Positions 53,560 to 62,161 of a stretch of 64,000 bases of DNA are shown here, piece by piece; within the stretch, counting starts at the first letter, position 1, and every line of letters begins with the position of its first letter. The DNA is taken from contig DAOMQA010000013.1 of NCBI GenBank assembly GCA_035445085.1, forward strand, positions 4,001 through 68,000, given 5' to 3'. This DNA is from JBDHXE01 sp035445085 (lineage in GTDB: Bacteria > Bacteroidota > Ignavibacteria > Kapaibacteriales > UBA2268). Position numbers and translations under genes: made by a program. Below the pieces are notes generated by a model, which did not search any database, was not told where the DNA came from, and was given only the letters and a program-made list of their open reading frames with translations.

Positions 53560-53808
53560 ATGTTTGATGTTGGTGGTAGTGAACTCATTCTTATTGTCTT
53601 ATTAATACTCTTACTTTTTGGTCCGAACAAAATACCAGAAATAGCAAAGTATTTACGTAAAGGTGTTACCGAAGTAAAGAAAGCTCAGAAGCAATTTCAA
53701 GATCAAATCAGTGAAATCACAACTGAAATCGACAAAACTGTTAAAGAAGACACAAAGAAAGAAAAAATAAAAGATAATAACTCCGAGCAAGATACACAGC
53801 AAAGTTAA
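53560..53808 (+). CDS. TatA/TatB-like translocase subunit
   Basis: 82 residues. It begins MFDVGGSELILIVL, like the MFDIG-x-SEL start of TatB, but the hinge LLFGPNKIPEIAKYLRKGV is intermediate between TatA and TatB. The tail is longer and more charged than in the preceding TatA, with coiled-coil character. It may serve as TatB or as a second TatA. It is 17 bp downstream of tatA. Confidence 0.85.
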   Translation: MFDVGGSELILIVLLILLLFGPNKIPEIAKYLRKGVTEVKKAQKQFQDQISEITTEIDKTVKEDTKKEKIKDNNSEQDTQQS

Positions 53809-53867
53809 TTGCTTGAAACGTAATCTTTTATTTTACGTATTAGAGTTTTAGTTTATTAACTAATTGT

Positions 53868-55382
53868 ATGCTTATGATATTTTCGTACTTATCTATTAGT
53901 AAGATTTTCTTTTTATGTTTAGTTTGCATTGTAGCATTATTGTTGCAAGCCTGCCCCCATACTATGGTTCAGATTGCAGATAAACTCAAAGAAGATATAC
54001 AGAGGAGCGAAAACAATCGTAATTATTATAGACTACAGAGTCAAGCCTTTAAAAATCCAAGTGCTATAAAGGAAGCATATAATTTAAACATTAGCAAAGA
54101 TTCAATTAAGTTATTGCTTGCCGAGGGTAGGTTTCCATTCCGGAACGAAATAAACAAAATTAATTCGGATTCATTTCCCAATACAATAGAAATCCATTAT
54201 ACCATTTTCGATACATTAGGCAAGAACTTAGGTGGATTGGCACCCCCATATTTTAATGGAACATATGACTATAAAAAGCATTGGCTATCTTTGATAGATT
54301 CATGTGATGGTAACAAATATGATGTCCGTAACTTTGAAGTAGAAGAAGTTAGGGATAATAAAAAATCTCCATTTTCAATTATGTTTGTTTTAGATCACTC
54401 CCCTTCAATGGGAAATTCAAAGGCGCTCAAGTTGCAACAAGCCATTCACAAGATACTTTATGCTATTAAACAGAATGATATTATTGGAGTAGTAAAATTT
54501 ACTCGTGATATATATTATGAGGTTGAGCTAACAAACAATCAGGATAAATATCGCAAAGATTTCAAAATGGATAGCTTAGATAGCCAAAAATATACAAATG
54601 GAACAGCAATGTATGATGCTTTAAACTTTTCAATCAATAAGCTATCAGAGATAAATGATAAATCAAAGAAAATAATCATTTTGTTTAGTGATGGTGGCGA
54701 TAATAGTAGCAAAATAAATTTTGATTCTGTTTTGGTATCAGCTAAAAAAAATAATATTTCGGTGTATGGTATAGCTTATGGTATTGCGGATACGAATATG
54801 GAATTAGTGAGCAAATTTACTGGTGGTAAATTTTACCAGATATTATCAAGTAATGAATTCCTATATGTATTTAAAGATATATACACATTATTAAATAATT
54901 ATTATTTGATAACTTACAAACCCATAAATTGCCCAAGTAAACACTTTGTAACTGTGAATTTAGACTTATTGCTCCAAGATTTTGGGCAAGTAATGGCTAA
55001 CGGAATTTATGATAAATCTTTATTTAAAGAATATGATTTACCGGGAACTACCCTATTTTTTAATATAGAGTTTGATTTTGCAAGCTATACAATAAAAGAA
55101 CCTTCGATGAAAATTATTGAAGATGTAGCTAAATCCTTAAAGAATAATCCAAATTTAAAAATCAAAGTCAAAGGGCATACAGATGATATTGGTGATGAAG
55201 AAGTAAATTTAGAATTATCAAAAGAGCGCGCTTTGAGTGTAAAAAAAGCTTTAATCCAATTAGGCATTGATAATAATAGGATAATTAGTGAGGGATATGG
55301 AGAAAGTAAGCCTATGTTGCCAAACACAAACGACGACAATAGAAAGCGTAATAGAAGAATAGAGTTTGAGATTATTAAATGA
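53868..55382 (+). CDS. VWA and OmpA-domain lipoprotein
   Basis: 504 residues. A signal ending LLQAC (Cys28) makes it a lipoprotein. A von Willebrand A domain (about 170-345) has the MIDAS start DHSPS (DxSxS) and a matching GTAMYDAL and FSDGGD. An OmpA-like domain closes the chain (about 400-504), with VKGHTDDIGDEEVNLELSKERA and YGESKP ... NRRIEF; the peptidoglycan-binding Asp and Arg are present. It should be anchored to the outer membrane and wall while displaying a metal-dependent adhesion domain. It overlaps the next gene by 4 bases. Confidence 0.88.
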   Translation: MLMIFSYLSISKIFFLCLVCIVALLLQACPHTMVQIADKLKEDIQRSENNRNYYRLQSQAFKNPSAIKEAYNLNISKDSIKLLLAEGRFPFRNEINKINSDSFPNTIEIHYTIFDTLGKNLGGLAPPYFNGTYDYKKHWLSLIDSCDGNKYDVRNFEVEEVRDNKKSPFSIMFVLDHSPSMGNSKALKLQQAIHKILYAIKQNDIIGVVKFTRDIYYEVELTNNQDKYRKDFKMDSLDSQKYTNGTAMYDALNFSINKLSEINDKSKKIIILFSDGGDNSSKINFDSVLVSAKKNNISVYGIAYGIADTNMELVSKFTGGKFYQILSSNEFLYVFKDIYTLLNNYYLITYKPINCPSKHFVTVNLDLLLQDFGQVMANGIYDKSLFKEYDLPGTTLFFNIEFDFASYTIKEPSMKIIEDVAKSLKNNPNLKIKVKGHTDDIGDEEVNLELSKERALSVKKALIQLGIDNNRIISEGYGESKPMLPNTNDDNRKRNRRIEFEIIK

Positions 55383-56101
55383 AAAGGCTAATTATTATTA
55401 TCGCAATATTTACTGTTGCACTATTAAGTTTAAATGGTGTTACCTTTGCAAACGATGTTCAATATGTTGATTATAGCGACACTATTTCTCAAAATATACT
55501 AAATTTGCCTAATTATGAATTAGATAGCATTGATTTAAGCCTTCAAGTAATTATTCACAATAGTTCAATGTTCAAACTCTATAATATTAATATAAATGGG
55601 ACAAGTTATAGCAATATTGAGCAACAAAATGATTCATTATTTATATTTAATATTAAATCGTATAATGTACCTAAGGGTCTATCAATTAATTATATAGGAA
55701 AAGTGTTAGCTGGCAACGATAGTATCTTTAATATAAGCATTAAGAACTTTAGTATTAATAATGATAGGTATTCAGATAGTACTTATACATTTAAAGTAAA
55801 ATCACAATATAAAGATATTATTTATATACGCTTTCCAGAAATATTCAATTTATACCCCAACCCTATATCTAATGCACGAACTATATTTTGCGAATTTGCT
55901 TCTGATATTGTAGATAGCTTGGCAATTTCTCTTTATGATATAAAGGGCAGAAAGCTGTTAATTAAAAAATTATATAATACTAAGAAAGGTAGGCAAATTT
56001 TAGAGTTAGAAATACCACAATTCATATATGCTGGTTTGTATTTTTTTGTTATTAATGATAAGTTTGGTTATCATAGCTACAAGTTTGAGGTTATTAAATG
56101 A
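55379..56101 (+). CDS. Secreted protein with type IX sorting domain
   Basis: 240 residues. Signal peptide about 1-24 (VTFA-ND). The mature middle is beta-rich with no family I recognise. The C-terminal about 80 residues are a T9SS type A sorting domain: LYPNPISNA, then SLYDIKGRKLLIKKL, and a closing AGLYFFVI ... SYKFEVIK. The protein should cross the outer membrane by the type IX system. Overlaps at both ends (ATGA) place it in one operon with the VWA-OmpA lipoprotein and a barrel-like protein. Confidence 0.88.
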   Translation: MKRLIIIIAIFTVALLSLNGVTFANDVQYVDYSDTISQNILNLPNYELDSIDLSLQVIIHNSSMFKLYNININGTSYSNIEQQNDSLFIFNIKSYNVPKGLSINYIGKVLAGNDSIFNISIKNFSINNDRYSDSTYTFKVKSQYKDIIYIRFPEIFNLYPNPISNARTIFCEFASDIVDSLAISLYDIKGRKLLIKKLYNTKKGRQILELEIPQFIYAGLYFFVINDKFGYHSYKFEVIK

Positions 56102-57027
56102 AAATATTAATATTAATTATATTATTACTTGTAGCTATAAACTCCTACTCACAAAGCGATGATAAAGAATGGGATTTAGATTCTCTAAAATACGACCCCA
56201 ATGATTTCAAACAAGATGTATATACGGATATGTCTTCAGGCTTTTTTCCAAGAATTTTAGATAACAATGGCTATTATTGGAACATATATTATAATCACGG
56301 GTATATATTAAGCATAGCTAATATAAAACAACAAAGTGAGTTCGGTCAATCCATAGATGCTTGGAGGGGGAATTTTACTTTAACAAATGATGAAAGGGAG
56401 ATAAAAAAGCGGTACTCTTTAGATTCGGAAGATGAATATCCTGAAACAAGTTTTAATGAATTTGGAGTGGGGATTCTTTTCCCAATATTAAATGCGGTCT
56501 ATATCAAAAGTAATTTATCTATCAATTGGCATACAAGTATAATTGCCGATACATATAATAACCGCGAATACTTATCTTATGATAATAAATTAATTCCAGT
56601 AAAGGAATCTAATATAATCGAACTATATGGATTAGACTTAACTTATTCTTTAGAGACAAAGCTCCCTATTTACGGAGCTTCTATCGAGACCGAACCGCAG
56701 ATTATTTCTTTTTACTACCTATCATTAGGTTTAAGTGGCTCATTAAGTATTCAATCAAAAGCTAACCAATATTTGCAAATTAACAATCCAAAGAATAATT
56801 TAAGATATAATAATGGTATTGATACAGTAAGAATTATCGACGATAGAAAATTAAATTCTTTTGATGATAATAGGTTTCGATCTGAAATAGGAATTGGGAT
56901 ATTTACAAACGTTAGTGAATATTATTTTGACTTTTTACTAACATGGTCATTACCATTAAATAGTATACTAAAAGACGAAAAGTGGATGCAACATATATTT
57001 AAATTAAGCGTAGGAATAGGGTTTTAA
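56098..57027 (+). CDS. Outer-membrane-like protein of unknown function
   Basis: 309 residues. Signal peptide about 1-18 (INSYSQ). The rest is rich in aromatic and Asn residues with alternating beta strands and ends in a hydrophobic strand, LSVGIGF, as in beta-barrels. I recognise no family. It is the last gene of the VWA-OmpA / T9SS cargo operon; the three proteins may work together at the cell surface. Confidence 0.72.
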   Translation: MKILILIILLLVAINSYSQSDDKEWDLDSLKYDPNDFKQDVYTDMSSGFFPRILDNNGYYWNIYYNHGYILSIANIKQQSEFGQSIDAWRGNFTLTNDEREIKKRYSLDSEDEYPETSFNEFGVGILFPILNAVYIKSNLSINWHTSIIADTYNNREYLSYDNKLIPVKESNIIELYGLDLTYSLETKLPIYGASIETEPQIISFYYLSLGLSGSLSIQSKANQYLQINNPKNNLRYNNGIDTVRIIDDRKLNSFDDNRFRSEIGIGIFTNVSEYYFDFLLTWSLPLNSILKDEKWMQHIFKLSVGIGF

Positions 57028-57320
57028 ATCGTCAATTCCACCTTGAACAATCAAAGTACAAACCATTCCTACTATCTATTTATAGATTATTTACTATACT
57101 GGTAGTAAGAGCACCTCACGTAATGCTCATAGAGTAGGTCGATATTAGTGAAATGGGCTAAAACTCTATATAATACTATATCCTCTGCTTATTTACGACT
57201 ATTTTCAATAAATTCTATCATGATGTTACTTAAAATGAGGCTACCGTAAAGGTAACATATTTTCTAAGCTGTAATATAGCTGATACCATAATATAAGAGT
57301 AGACTTGTTCTAAAAAGCAA
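57028..57320. other. Intergenic region with no recognisable gene
   Basis: About 290 bp between the end of a plus-strand operon and the ftsZ terminator. I see no ORF with coding character; one minus-strand frame is open for about 33 codons but lacks a start and a match. Small hairpins (GAGCA ... TGCTC near 57109, TACC ... GGTA near 57242) are weak. It could hold a small RNA or decayed gene. Confidence 0.4.
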
Positions 57321-57356
57321 AATGCTGTATCAATTAATTGAAACTGATACAGCATT
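57321..57356. terminator. Terminator after ftsZ (bidirectional hairpin)
   Basis: A perfect 12-bp stem (57321-57332 with 57345-57356) with a 12-nt loop. On the minus strand a U-rich run (UUGCUUUUUA) follows. It is 18 bp beyond the ftsZ stop. Confidence 0.85.
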
Positions 57357-57374
57357 AAATTTATTAATATCGTA

Positions 57375-58673
57375 TTAATGATCCGAAAACTTTGTTTCAT
57401 TCATTCTTCTATAAGTTGCCTGATTAGCTGTTCCAATTAAAGACATATCTGGAGCAGACTTAACATTCCTAGAATGTGATGGCTGCTGCTCGACAGTTCT
57501 TAATTCTGATTCACCACGTGGTGGACGTTTAGGCTCAAAGTGAGGTACTTTATCACGAACTTGCCCTCCACCGTTATCTATTGGAGACGCCAACGGAGAT
57601 GGTGGTATTGGAATAGTCTTGCCTATATTACCGCCATTTCTGCCTTGAGATTTATCTGGTGATGGTCTTAAAATAGGAGGTTCATTTATTAATACGTCGT
57701 TTATATCTTTTACGTTAGAGCTTTGTTCACGTCTGAACCCCGTCGCAACAACTGTTACATGAATTTCATCTTTAAGATTATCGTCGATAACAACGCCATG
57801 TATAATATTTGCTTCATTTCCAGCTGCTTCATGTATTAATCCAACAGCTTCAGATACATCTGTCATTGTTAGATCTGTACCACCACTAACGTTTACTAAT
57901 ACGCCCTTAGAGCCATAAATAGTAACACCATCTAATAAAGGAGAGTTAAGGGCTATCTTTGCTGCTTCTCGCGCCTTATCAGGTCCAGATGCTTTACCTA
58001 ATCCCATCAAGGCATCACCCATATTACTCATTATAGTACGAACGTCCGCAAAATCAACATTGACGTGTCCAGTTTTTGTAATAATATCCGAAATACCCTT
58101 AGTAGCATTTAATAAAACTTCGTCGACTAATTTATATGCTTCAACAAAACTCACATTAGGATTAATTATTTCTAGAAGTTTATTATTAGGCACAATAATT
58201 AGAGCATCTACATTATCTCTTAATTGCTCAATCCCTTTCTTTGCATTCATCTCTCTTCCATTACCTTCCCAAGCAAATGGAGAGCTTACAATTGCCACCG
58301 TAAGTATTCCCAATTGGCGGGCGGTCCTAGCAATAACAGGCGACGCACCAGTACCAGTACCTCCCCCCATACCAGCAGTTATAAACAACATTTCTGTACC
58401 CGCAAGCTGATCTTTTATATCGTTCAGGCTATATTCTGCGGCTTTCTCGCCTACTGTTGGGTTTGCTCCGGCGCCACGAACACTTTCGCCAATTTGTATT
58501 TTAATTGGAGCTTTATTTTTATCTAATGCTTGTTTATCAGTATTTGCAACTATAAAATTGACACTGTCAAGCCCAGATTCAATCATATTATTGACGGCAT
58601 TTCCCCCTCCGCCACCTACACCCATAACTGTTATTATGGATTCAGAATCAACATAATCAATACCAATTGCCAT
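57375..58673 (-). CDS. ftsZ: Cell division protein FtsZ
   Basis: 432 residues. GTPase tubulin core with GVGGGGGNAVN at 18-28, the signature GGGTGTGASP at 103-112 and the T7 synergy region NVDFADV near 205. A variable linker (about 325-405) rich in Pro, Gly and Arg leads to a C-terminal tail with QATYRRM, similar to the FtsA-binding tail of Bacteroidota FtsZ ((P/A)AYxRR). It polymerises into the division ring. It is the last gene of a minus-strand ftsQ-ftsA-ftsZ unit. Confidence 0.97.
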   Translation of the reverse strand: MAIGIDYVDSESIITVMGVGGGGGNAVNNMIESGLDSVNFIVANTDKQALDKNKAPIKIQIGESVRGAGANPTVGEKAAEYSLNDIKDQLAGTEMLFITAGMGGGTGTGASPVIARTARQLGILTVAIVSSPFAWEGNGREMNAKKGIEQLRDNVDALIIVPNNKLLEIINPNVSFVEAYKLVDEVLLNATKGISDIITKTGHVNVDFADVRTIMSNMGDALMGLGKASGPDKAREAAKIALNSPLLDGVTIYGSKGVLVNVSGGTDLTMTDVSEAVGLIHEAAGNEANIIHGVVIDDNLKDEIHVTVVATGFRREQSSNVKDINDVLINEPPILRPSPDKSQGRNGGNIGKTIPIPPSPLASPIDNGGGQVRDKVPHFEPKRPPRGESELRTVEQQPSHSRNVKSAPDMSLIGTANQATYRRMNETKFSDH

Positions 58674-58706
58674 TAAACTTCCTCTATTTAATTAATAATT
58701 AAACTA

Positions 58707-60077
58707 TTATATATTTTCTATTGCTTTTTTCAATTTGCTAAGAAGACTATTCTTGCTGCTAGGTTCTTTTTCTTCTTTTTTAATATTTAAATCATTATTT
58801 GCTTCATCATCACTTATTTGATTAGTGTTGTTATGCTCTATATTTTGAGTTTTCTCATTTTGTAGAGAGTGATGTTGAATATTTATAATTTGTTGCTTTT
58901 CATCTTCTAATGTATGATGTCCAAATAAAGACAACCCTACTGCTGTTGAGAATACCGGGCTAGAAATGTCTGGAGCTAATGCAGTCATCGAAAAGCCACG
59001 AGGTATACCTATTTTTACAGGTAATTCTAACACCTCTTCTGCTAACTCACAGATGCCGTCTAATAGAGCACACCCACCAGTTAATATTATTCCAGCACCT
59101 AAATCATTATATTTTTTTGATTGTATTAATTCATACTTAACGTATTGGAACATTTCTATGCATCTTTCTCTGATTATAGAATTTAGTTCACTCCTCATAA
59201 TTTCCTTAGGTTTATTACCACCACCTAAAGGAACATTAATAATAGAATCTTGTTCAATAGGATTACAAGTTCCAAATTCCTTTTTTATATTTTCAGCATT
59301 AGTTTCAGTAATACCCAGTACTTTCCTTATATCACTAGTAATTAGCTTGCCACCAACAGCTATCACTGAAGTATAGTGCAAAATTCTATCAGTATAGATT
59401 GCAATATCGGTAGTGCCTCCACCAATATCAACTAGTGCAACTCCAACTTCTTTCTCTTCATCAGTTAAAGTGGCATACGAAGAGGCTATTGGCTCTAATA
59501 CTAATTCTTTTAAGTTAAGTCCCGCTCTTTCAACGCATTTAGTAACGTTATTTATAGCCGAGTTAAGCGCTGTAACTAACATTATGTCGGCTTCTAATCG
59601 CACACCCGCCATTCCAATAGGATCAATCGTATTGAAATTACTATCCACAGTATAGTTGAGTGGTATAGTATGAATGATTTTTTTATCGGCAGAAATAGCT
59701 ATTTTTTTCGCCTCATCAATCAATCTACTCACATCTTCTCTTGAAATTTCCGAATCGCCTTTAGACACAGTTATTAATCCCTTTTGGCAAATCGTTTGAA
59801 TATGATCGCCAGCAATTCCAACAACTACATCTTTAATAGCGTACCCTGATTGGTTTTGAACTTGGGTTAGTACTTTCTCTATTGCAGACGTTACCCTATC
59901 AATATTATTAACGACTCCTCTACTCAATCCGTCGCTTTCGGTAATACCGAAACCTAACAAATTATAATTCTCCGAAGCACTATCTTTCTGTGATATCATC
60001 ATACAAACTTTAGATGTACCTATATCTAAACCGACAGAGAAATCAAAATAATTATCTTTATTTGATGATTTTATCAT
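58707..60077 (-). CDS. ftsA: Cell division protein FtsA
   Basis: 456 residues. Actin-like fold with VGLDIGTSKVCMMI at 15-28 (phosphate 1), VDIGGGTTDIAIY near 217 (phosphate 2) and ILTGGCALLDG near 345 (adenosine). A polar linker (about 400-440) ends in a short amphipathic helix, SLLSKLKKAIENI, for membrane binding. It anchors FtsZ to the membrane. Lies 33 bp upstream of ftsZ. Confidence 0.96.
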   Translation of the reverse strand: MIKSSNKDNYFDFSVGLDIGTSKVCMMISQKDSASENYNLLGFGITESDGLSRGVVNNIDRVTSAIEKVLTQVQNQSGYAIKDVVVGIAGDHIQTICQKGLITVSKGDSEISREDVSRLIDEAKKIAISADKKIIHTIPLNYTVDSNFNTIDPIGMAGVRLEADIMLVTALNSAINNVTKCVERAGLNLKELVLEPIASSYATLTDEEKEVGVALVDIGGGTTDIAIYTDRILHYTSVIAVGGKLITSDIRKVLGITETNAENIKKEFGTCNPIEQDSIINVPLGGGNKPKEIMRSELNSIIRERCIEMFQYVKYELIQSKKYNDLGAGIILTGGCALLDGICELAEEVLELPVKIGIPRGFSMTALAPDISSPVFSTAVGLSLFGHHTLEDEKQQIINIQHHSLQNEKTQNIEHNNTNQISDDEANNDLNIKKEEKEPSSKNSLLSKLKKAIENI

Positions 60078-60086
60078 AAAACCTCA

Positions 60087-60833
60087 CTAAATTTTCCTTC
60101 CTATTAACACTTTTTGCTCCCATCTTAAATCTAGATAAGACAATTGGTTTGCATTTGTAAATTCATAATTACCAATAAAATAAACTAATTTATTAAATTG
60201 CTTTTCTGGCTCTACTAAGCTAGAAAACAGCAATTTTAAATTATATAATTTGCCTGTTGCTCTAATAACACGGCTATCGTCATCAGTTGTAAAGTCCATT
60301 ATATAATCATTAAAAGATTGTTCTTTAGTAGACAAAACACTAATAAACTCTAGTGTATTTCTTAAGCTATATTTATCATAGTTTTCTTTGTTTAAGTAAA
60401 TTATAGGTAGATTTAAATTTTTAGGTACCGAGTAATTTTCAAATATAAACGAATACTTATCAACAATTTTCAAGTCGCCACTTTTATCTACAACGTAGGC
60501 AATTGGTTCTCTTTCAGCAACTTCAATTTGTAATTCACCATTAAGTCCATAATTAGCATTAGCTGTTAAGATGTAATTATTTTTTAAAATTAGTTTAGAT
60601 ACACTATCTAATTTAATATACTTCTTGGGTTGATTTATAACGTAACCTTTAATTATATTAACTATTTCTTGTTCTTTAACAAAGTTGTTACCTTTGACTG
60701 TTACTTCAGTAACAATTGTATTATCTGACCATTTTGTTGAGGCAATATAGAGGAAAGCAATGATTATTAAAATCATCGCCATAATAATTAACAATACTGG
60801 TGTAGATATATTGCTAATTTTCAGCTTTTTCAA
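60087..60833 (-). CDS. ftsQ: Cell division protein FtsQ
   Basis: 248 residues. One membrane helix at about 11-31 and a POTRA-like domain (VTEVTVKGNNFVKEQEIVNII at 42-62), followed by an AEREPIAYV strand and a beta domain typical of FtsQ/DivIB. It is a scaffold of the divisome. The mur genes that usually precede ftsQ are absent; the upstream 540 bp are non-coding and lead to a tRNA. Confidence 0.9.
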   Translation of the reverse strand: MKKLKISNISTPVLLIIMAMILIIIAFLYIASTKWSDNTIVTEVTVKGNNFVKEQEIVNIIKGYVINQPKKYIKLDSVSKLILKNNYILTANANYGLNGELQIEVAEREPIAYVVDKSGDLKIVDKYSFIFENYSVPKNLNLPIIYLNKENYDKYSLRNTLEFISVLSTKEQSFNDYIMDFTTDDDSRVIRATGKLYNLKLLFSSLVEPEKQFNKLVYFIGNYEFTNANQLSYLDLRWEQKVLIGRKI

Positions 60834-61326
60834 CTATTTATCCCCCAAATAGTATATAAACTTAAAATTTAAATTTTAGTATAACATTCATTTTTATCAA
60901 TTACTAAAACTCGAGAGTAAGCCGTCCTACTTATGCAAGTTATTGATAAATATTAATATTAAGAACATCCGTTGTTTATTAATATAGAAGATTTATTATT
61001 ATATTTCTTCCAACTTTATGCTTCAATTTATAATTTACTTCTAAGCAAAGATATAACTTGTTGATAATAAAAAAAAATATTTTTTTCATATTTTCTATTT
61101 TTTTTAATGACTTTTTAAAGTTAGCTAATTACTGTAAAGTAAAATTGACAGTAGTTCTACATTTCGGGAATTATGACTAAGTATTCATTTTTAATATACT
61201 ATCAAATAAAAGCAATTATTTCACTTTTTCAAGAAGCCGAATAAAGAACATAGCATTGAAAATATTTTTATAAAAAATGTGTAAAAACTATCTATGTAGA
61301 TTTTTTTTATTTTTTTAAAAAAGTGC
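60834..61326. other. Long AT-rich intergenic region upstream of ftsQ
   Basis: About 490 bp with no credible ORF. A TATCTTTG on the minus strand (61046-61053) fits the TAnnTTTG element and could drive ftsQAZ with a leader of about 205 nt. I see no riboswitch or repeat. It divides the ftsQAZ unit from the tRNA. Confidence 0.4.
61046..61053 (-). promoter_or_regulatory. Possible -7 element (TATCTTTG) for ftsQAZ
   Basis: The minus strand reads TATCTTTG, a TAnnTTTG match, 212 nt upstream of the ftsQ start. No -33 TTG is visible, so the call is weak. Confidence 0.25.
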
Positions 61327-61357
61327 TTGCACAGAACAAAAAAAATATGCACTTTTG
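61327..61357 (+). promoter_or_regulatory. Promoter of tRNA-Ser (TTG-N20-CACTTTTG)
   Basis: TTG at 61327-61329 and CACTTTTG at 61350-61357 (7 of 8 positions of TAnnTTTG) are separated by 20 bases, the Bacteroidota -33/-7 spacing. Transcription would start about 10 bases before the tRNA. Confidence 0.6.
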
Positions 61358-61374
61358 TATTCTAATCTTTGCAC

Positions 61375-61457
61375 GGAGGATTAGTCTAATTGGTAAGGCA
61401 GCGGTCTTGAAAACCGCCGTGGGTGACCACTTGGGGGTTCGAGTCCCTCATCCTCCG
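61375..61457 (+). tRNA. tRNA-Ser (anticodon UGA)
   Basis: The acceptor stem GGAGGAT (61375-61381) pairs fully with ATCCTCC (61450-61456), with G as discriminator. The anticodon stem GCGGT/ACCGC holds the loop CTTGAAA, giving anticodon UGA for UCA codons. A long variable arm (about GTGGGTGACCAC) is diagnostic of serine. The T loop is TTCGAGT. The CCA tail is not encoded (CACC follows the discriminator). Confidence 0.97.
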
Positions 61458-61620
61458 CACCTACATTTCTCTTTATAATTAATATTATTTATCAAGCTAC
61501 CCAAATCGAGTTCAGATTACTTATAATTATTTCTTGTAATAAATTTACATTATATAAAATCTAAAACAAAGTTATTAATGTATCGAAGTATCGTGTTAGA
61601 GTTATATTATATTTTTCTAC

Positions 61621-61679
61621 TTTAAAATACATTTTTGTAAATATGCAATGTTAGCTTCTTGAAATTAAGTATTTTTTAT
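61621..61679. repeat. Direct repeat copy 1 (59 nt), downstream of the accessory cassette
   Basis: 59 nt that recur at 63792-63850 with two substitutions and no gaps; the last 43 nt are identical. This copy lies 14 bp past the stop of the thioredoxin-like gene, in the 236-bp gap after the tRNA, which otherwise holds nothing I recognise. Confidence 0.93.
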
Positions 61680-61693
61680 ATTTTTTGCTATAG

Positions 61694-62161
61694 CTATTTT
61701 AACCTGATAATAGCGGCTATACTGTCTTTTAATTTTTTCTCTAAGTGTGTTGCATAATTTAAATCAAATAAATAATTGAAAGGGAAATTATAATCCTTCT
61801 TATTTTGCCTAATTATCAGCGTTGGAGTTTCAAAAAAATCTTGTTCTAAAAAGCGTATCGGTCGGTTAAACTCCCTTGGCTTACTTTCTGTCAAGATTAA
61901 TTCATCATATTTTATTATTCCTTTCAACATTTCTTGTACGATATAAACGGCCTTTTTATTTTTAGCTGATTTACGAATAACAATGGTTTGAAAATCATTT
62001 TCCCAAATTGCCTGGCATTTAGATATGGCACTTAAGCAATCCTTACAATATAAATCATTGACAATAATAAAAATGCAATTATCATAGTTATCAATATCAA
62101 TTTCTTGCAAATTGATACTAAAGAGCAAGAGTATTGGTATCAGCAAGCTATTTATTATCAT
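61694..62161 (-). CDS. Secreted thioredoxin-like protein
   Basis: 155 residues. A short signal peptide (MIINSLLIPILLLFSINLQ) precedes a domain with a redox-type pair in YCKDC (C-x-x-C near residues 39-42) and a TPTLII strand near 112-117 that matches the cis-Pro loop of thioredoxin folds. It is shorter than typical TlpA proteins. It starts within the end of the upstream gene (14-bp overlap), so both are translated together. It could form or exchange disulfides in the periplasm. The family is inferred, not certain. Confidence 0.65.
   Translation of the reverse strand: MIINSLLIPILLLFSINLQEIDIDNYDNCIFIIVNDLYCKDCLSAISKCQAIWENDFQTIVIRKSAKNKKAVYIVQEMLKGIIKYDELILTESKPREFNRPIRFLEQDFFETPTLIIRQNKKDYNFPFNYLFDLNYATHLEKKLKDSIAAIIRLK

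Noticed and set aside
53809..53867. Terminator after the second tat gene
   Set aside because: Only a 6-bp stem (ACGTAA/TTACGT) with no U-tract; too weak to call.
57091..57192. Minus-strand frame of about 33 codons after an internal stop
   Set aside because: No start codon, no recognisable motif, and surrounding frames are closed; probably chance.
58060..58410. Plus-strand ORF of 116 codons
   Set aside because: Antisense to the conserved GTPase core of ftsZ.
61375..61457. tRNA 3' end as a phage attachment site
   Set aside because: I found no copy of the tRNA 3' end elsewhere in the window and no integrase; the 59-nt repeats do not include tRNA sequence.
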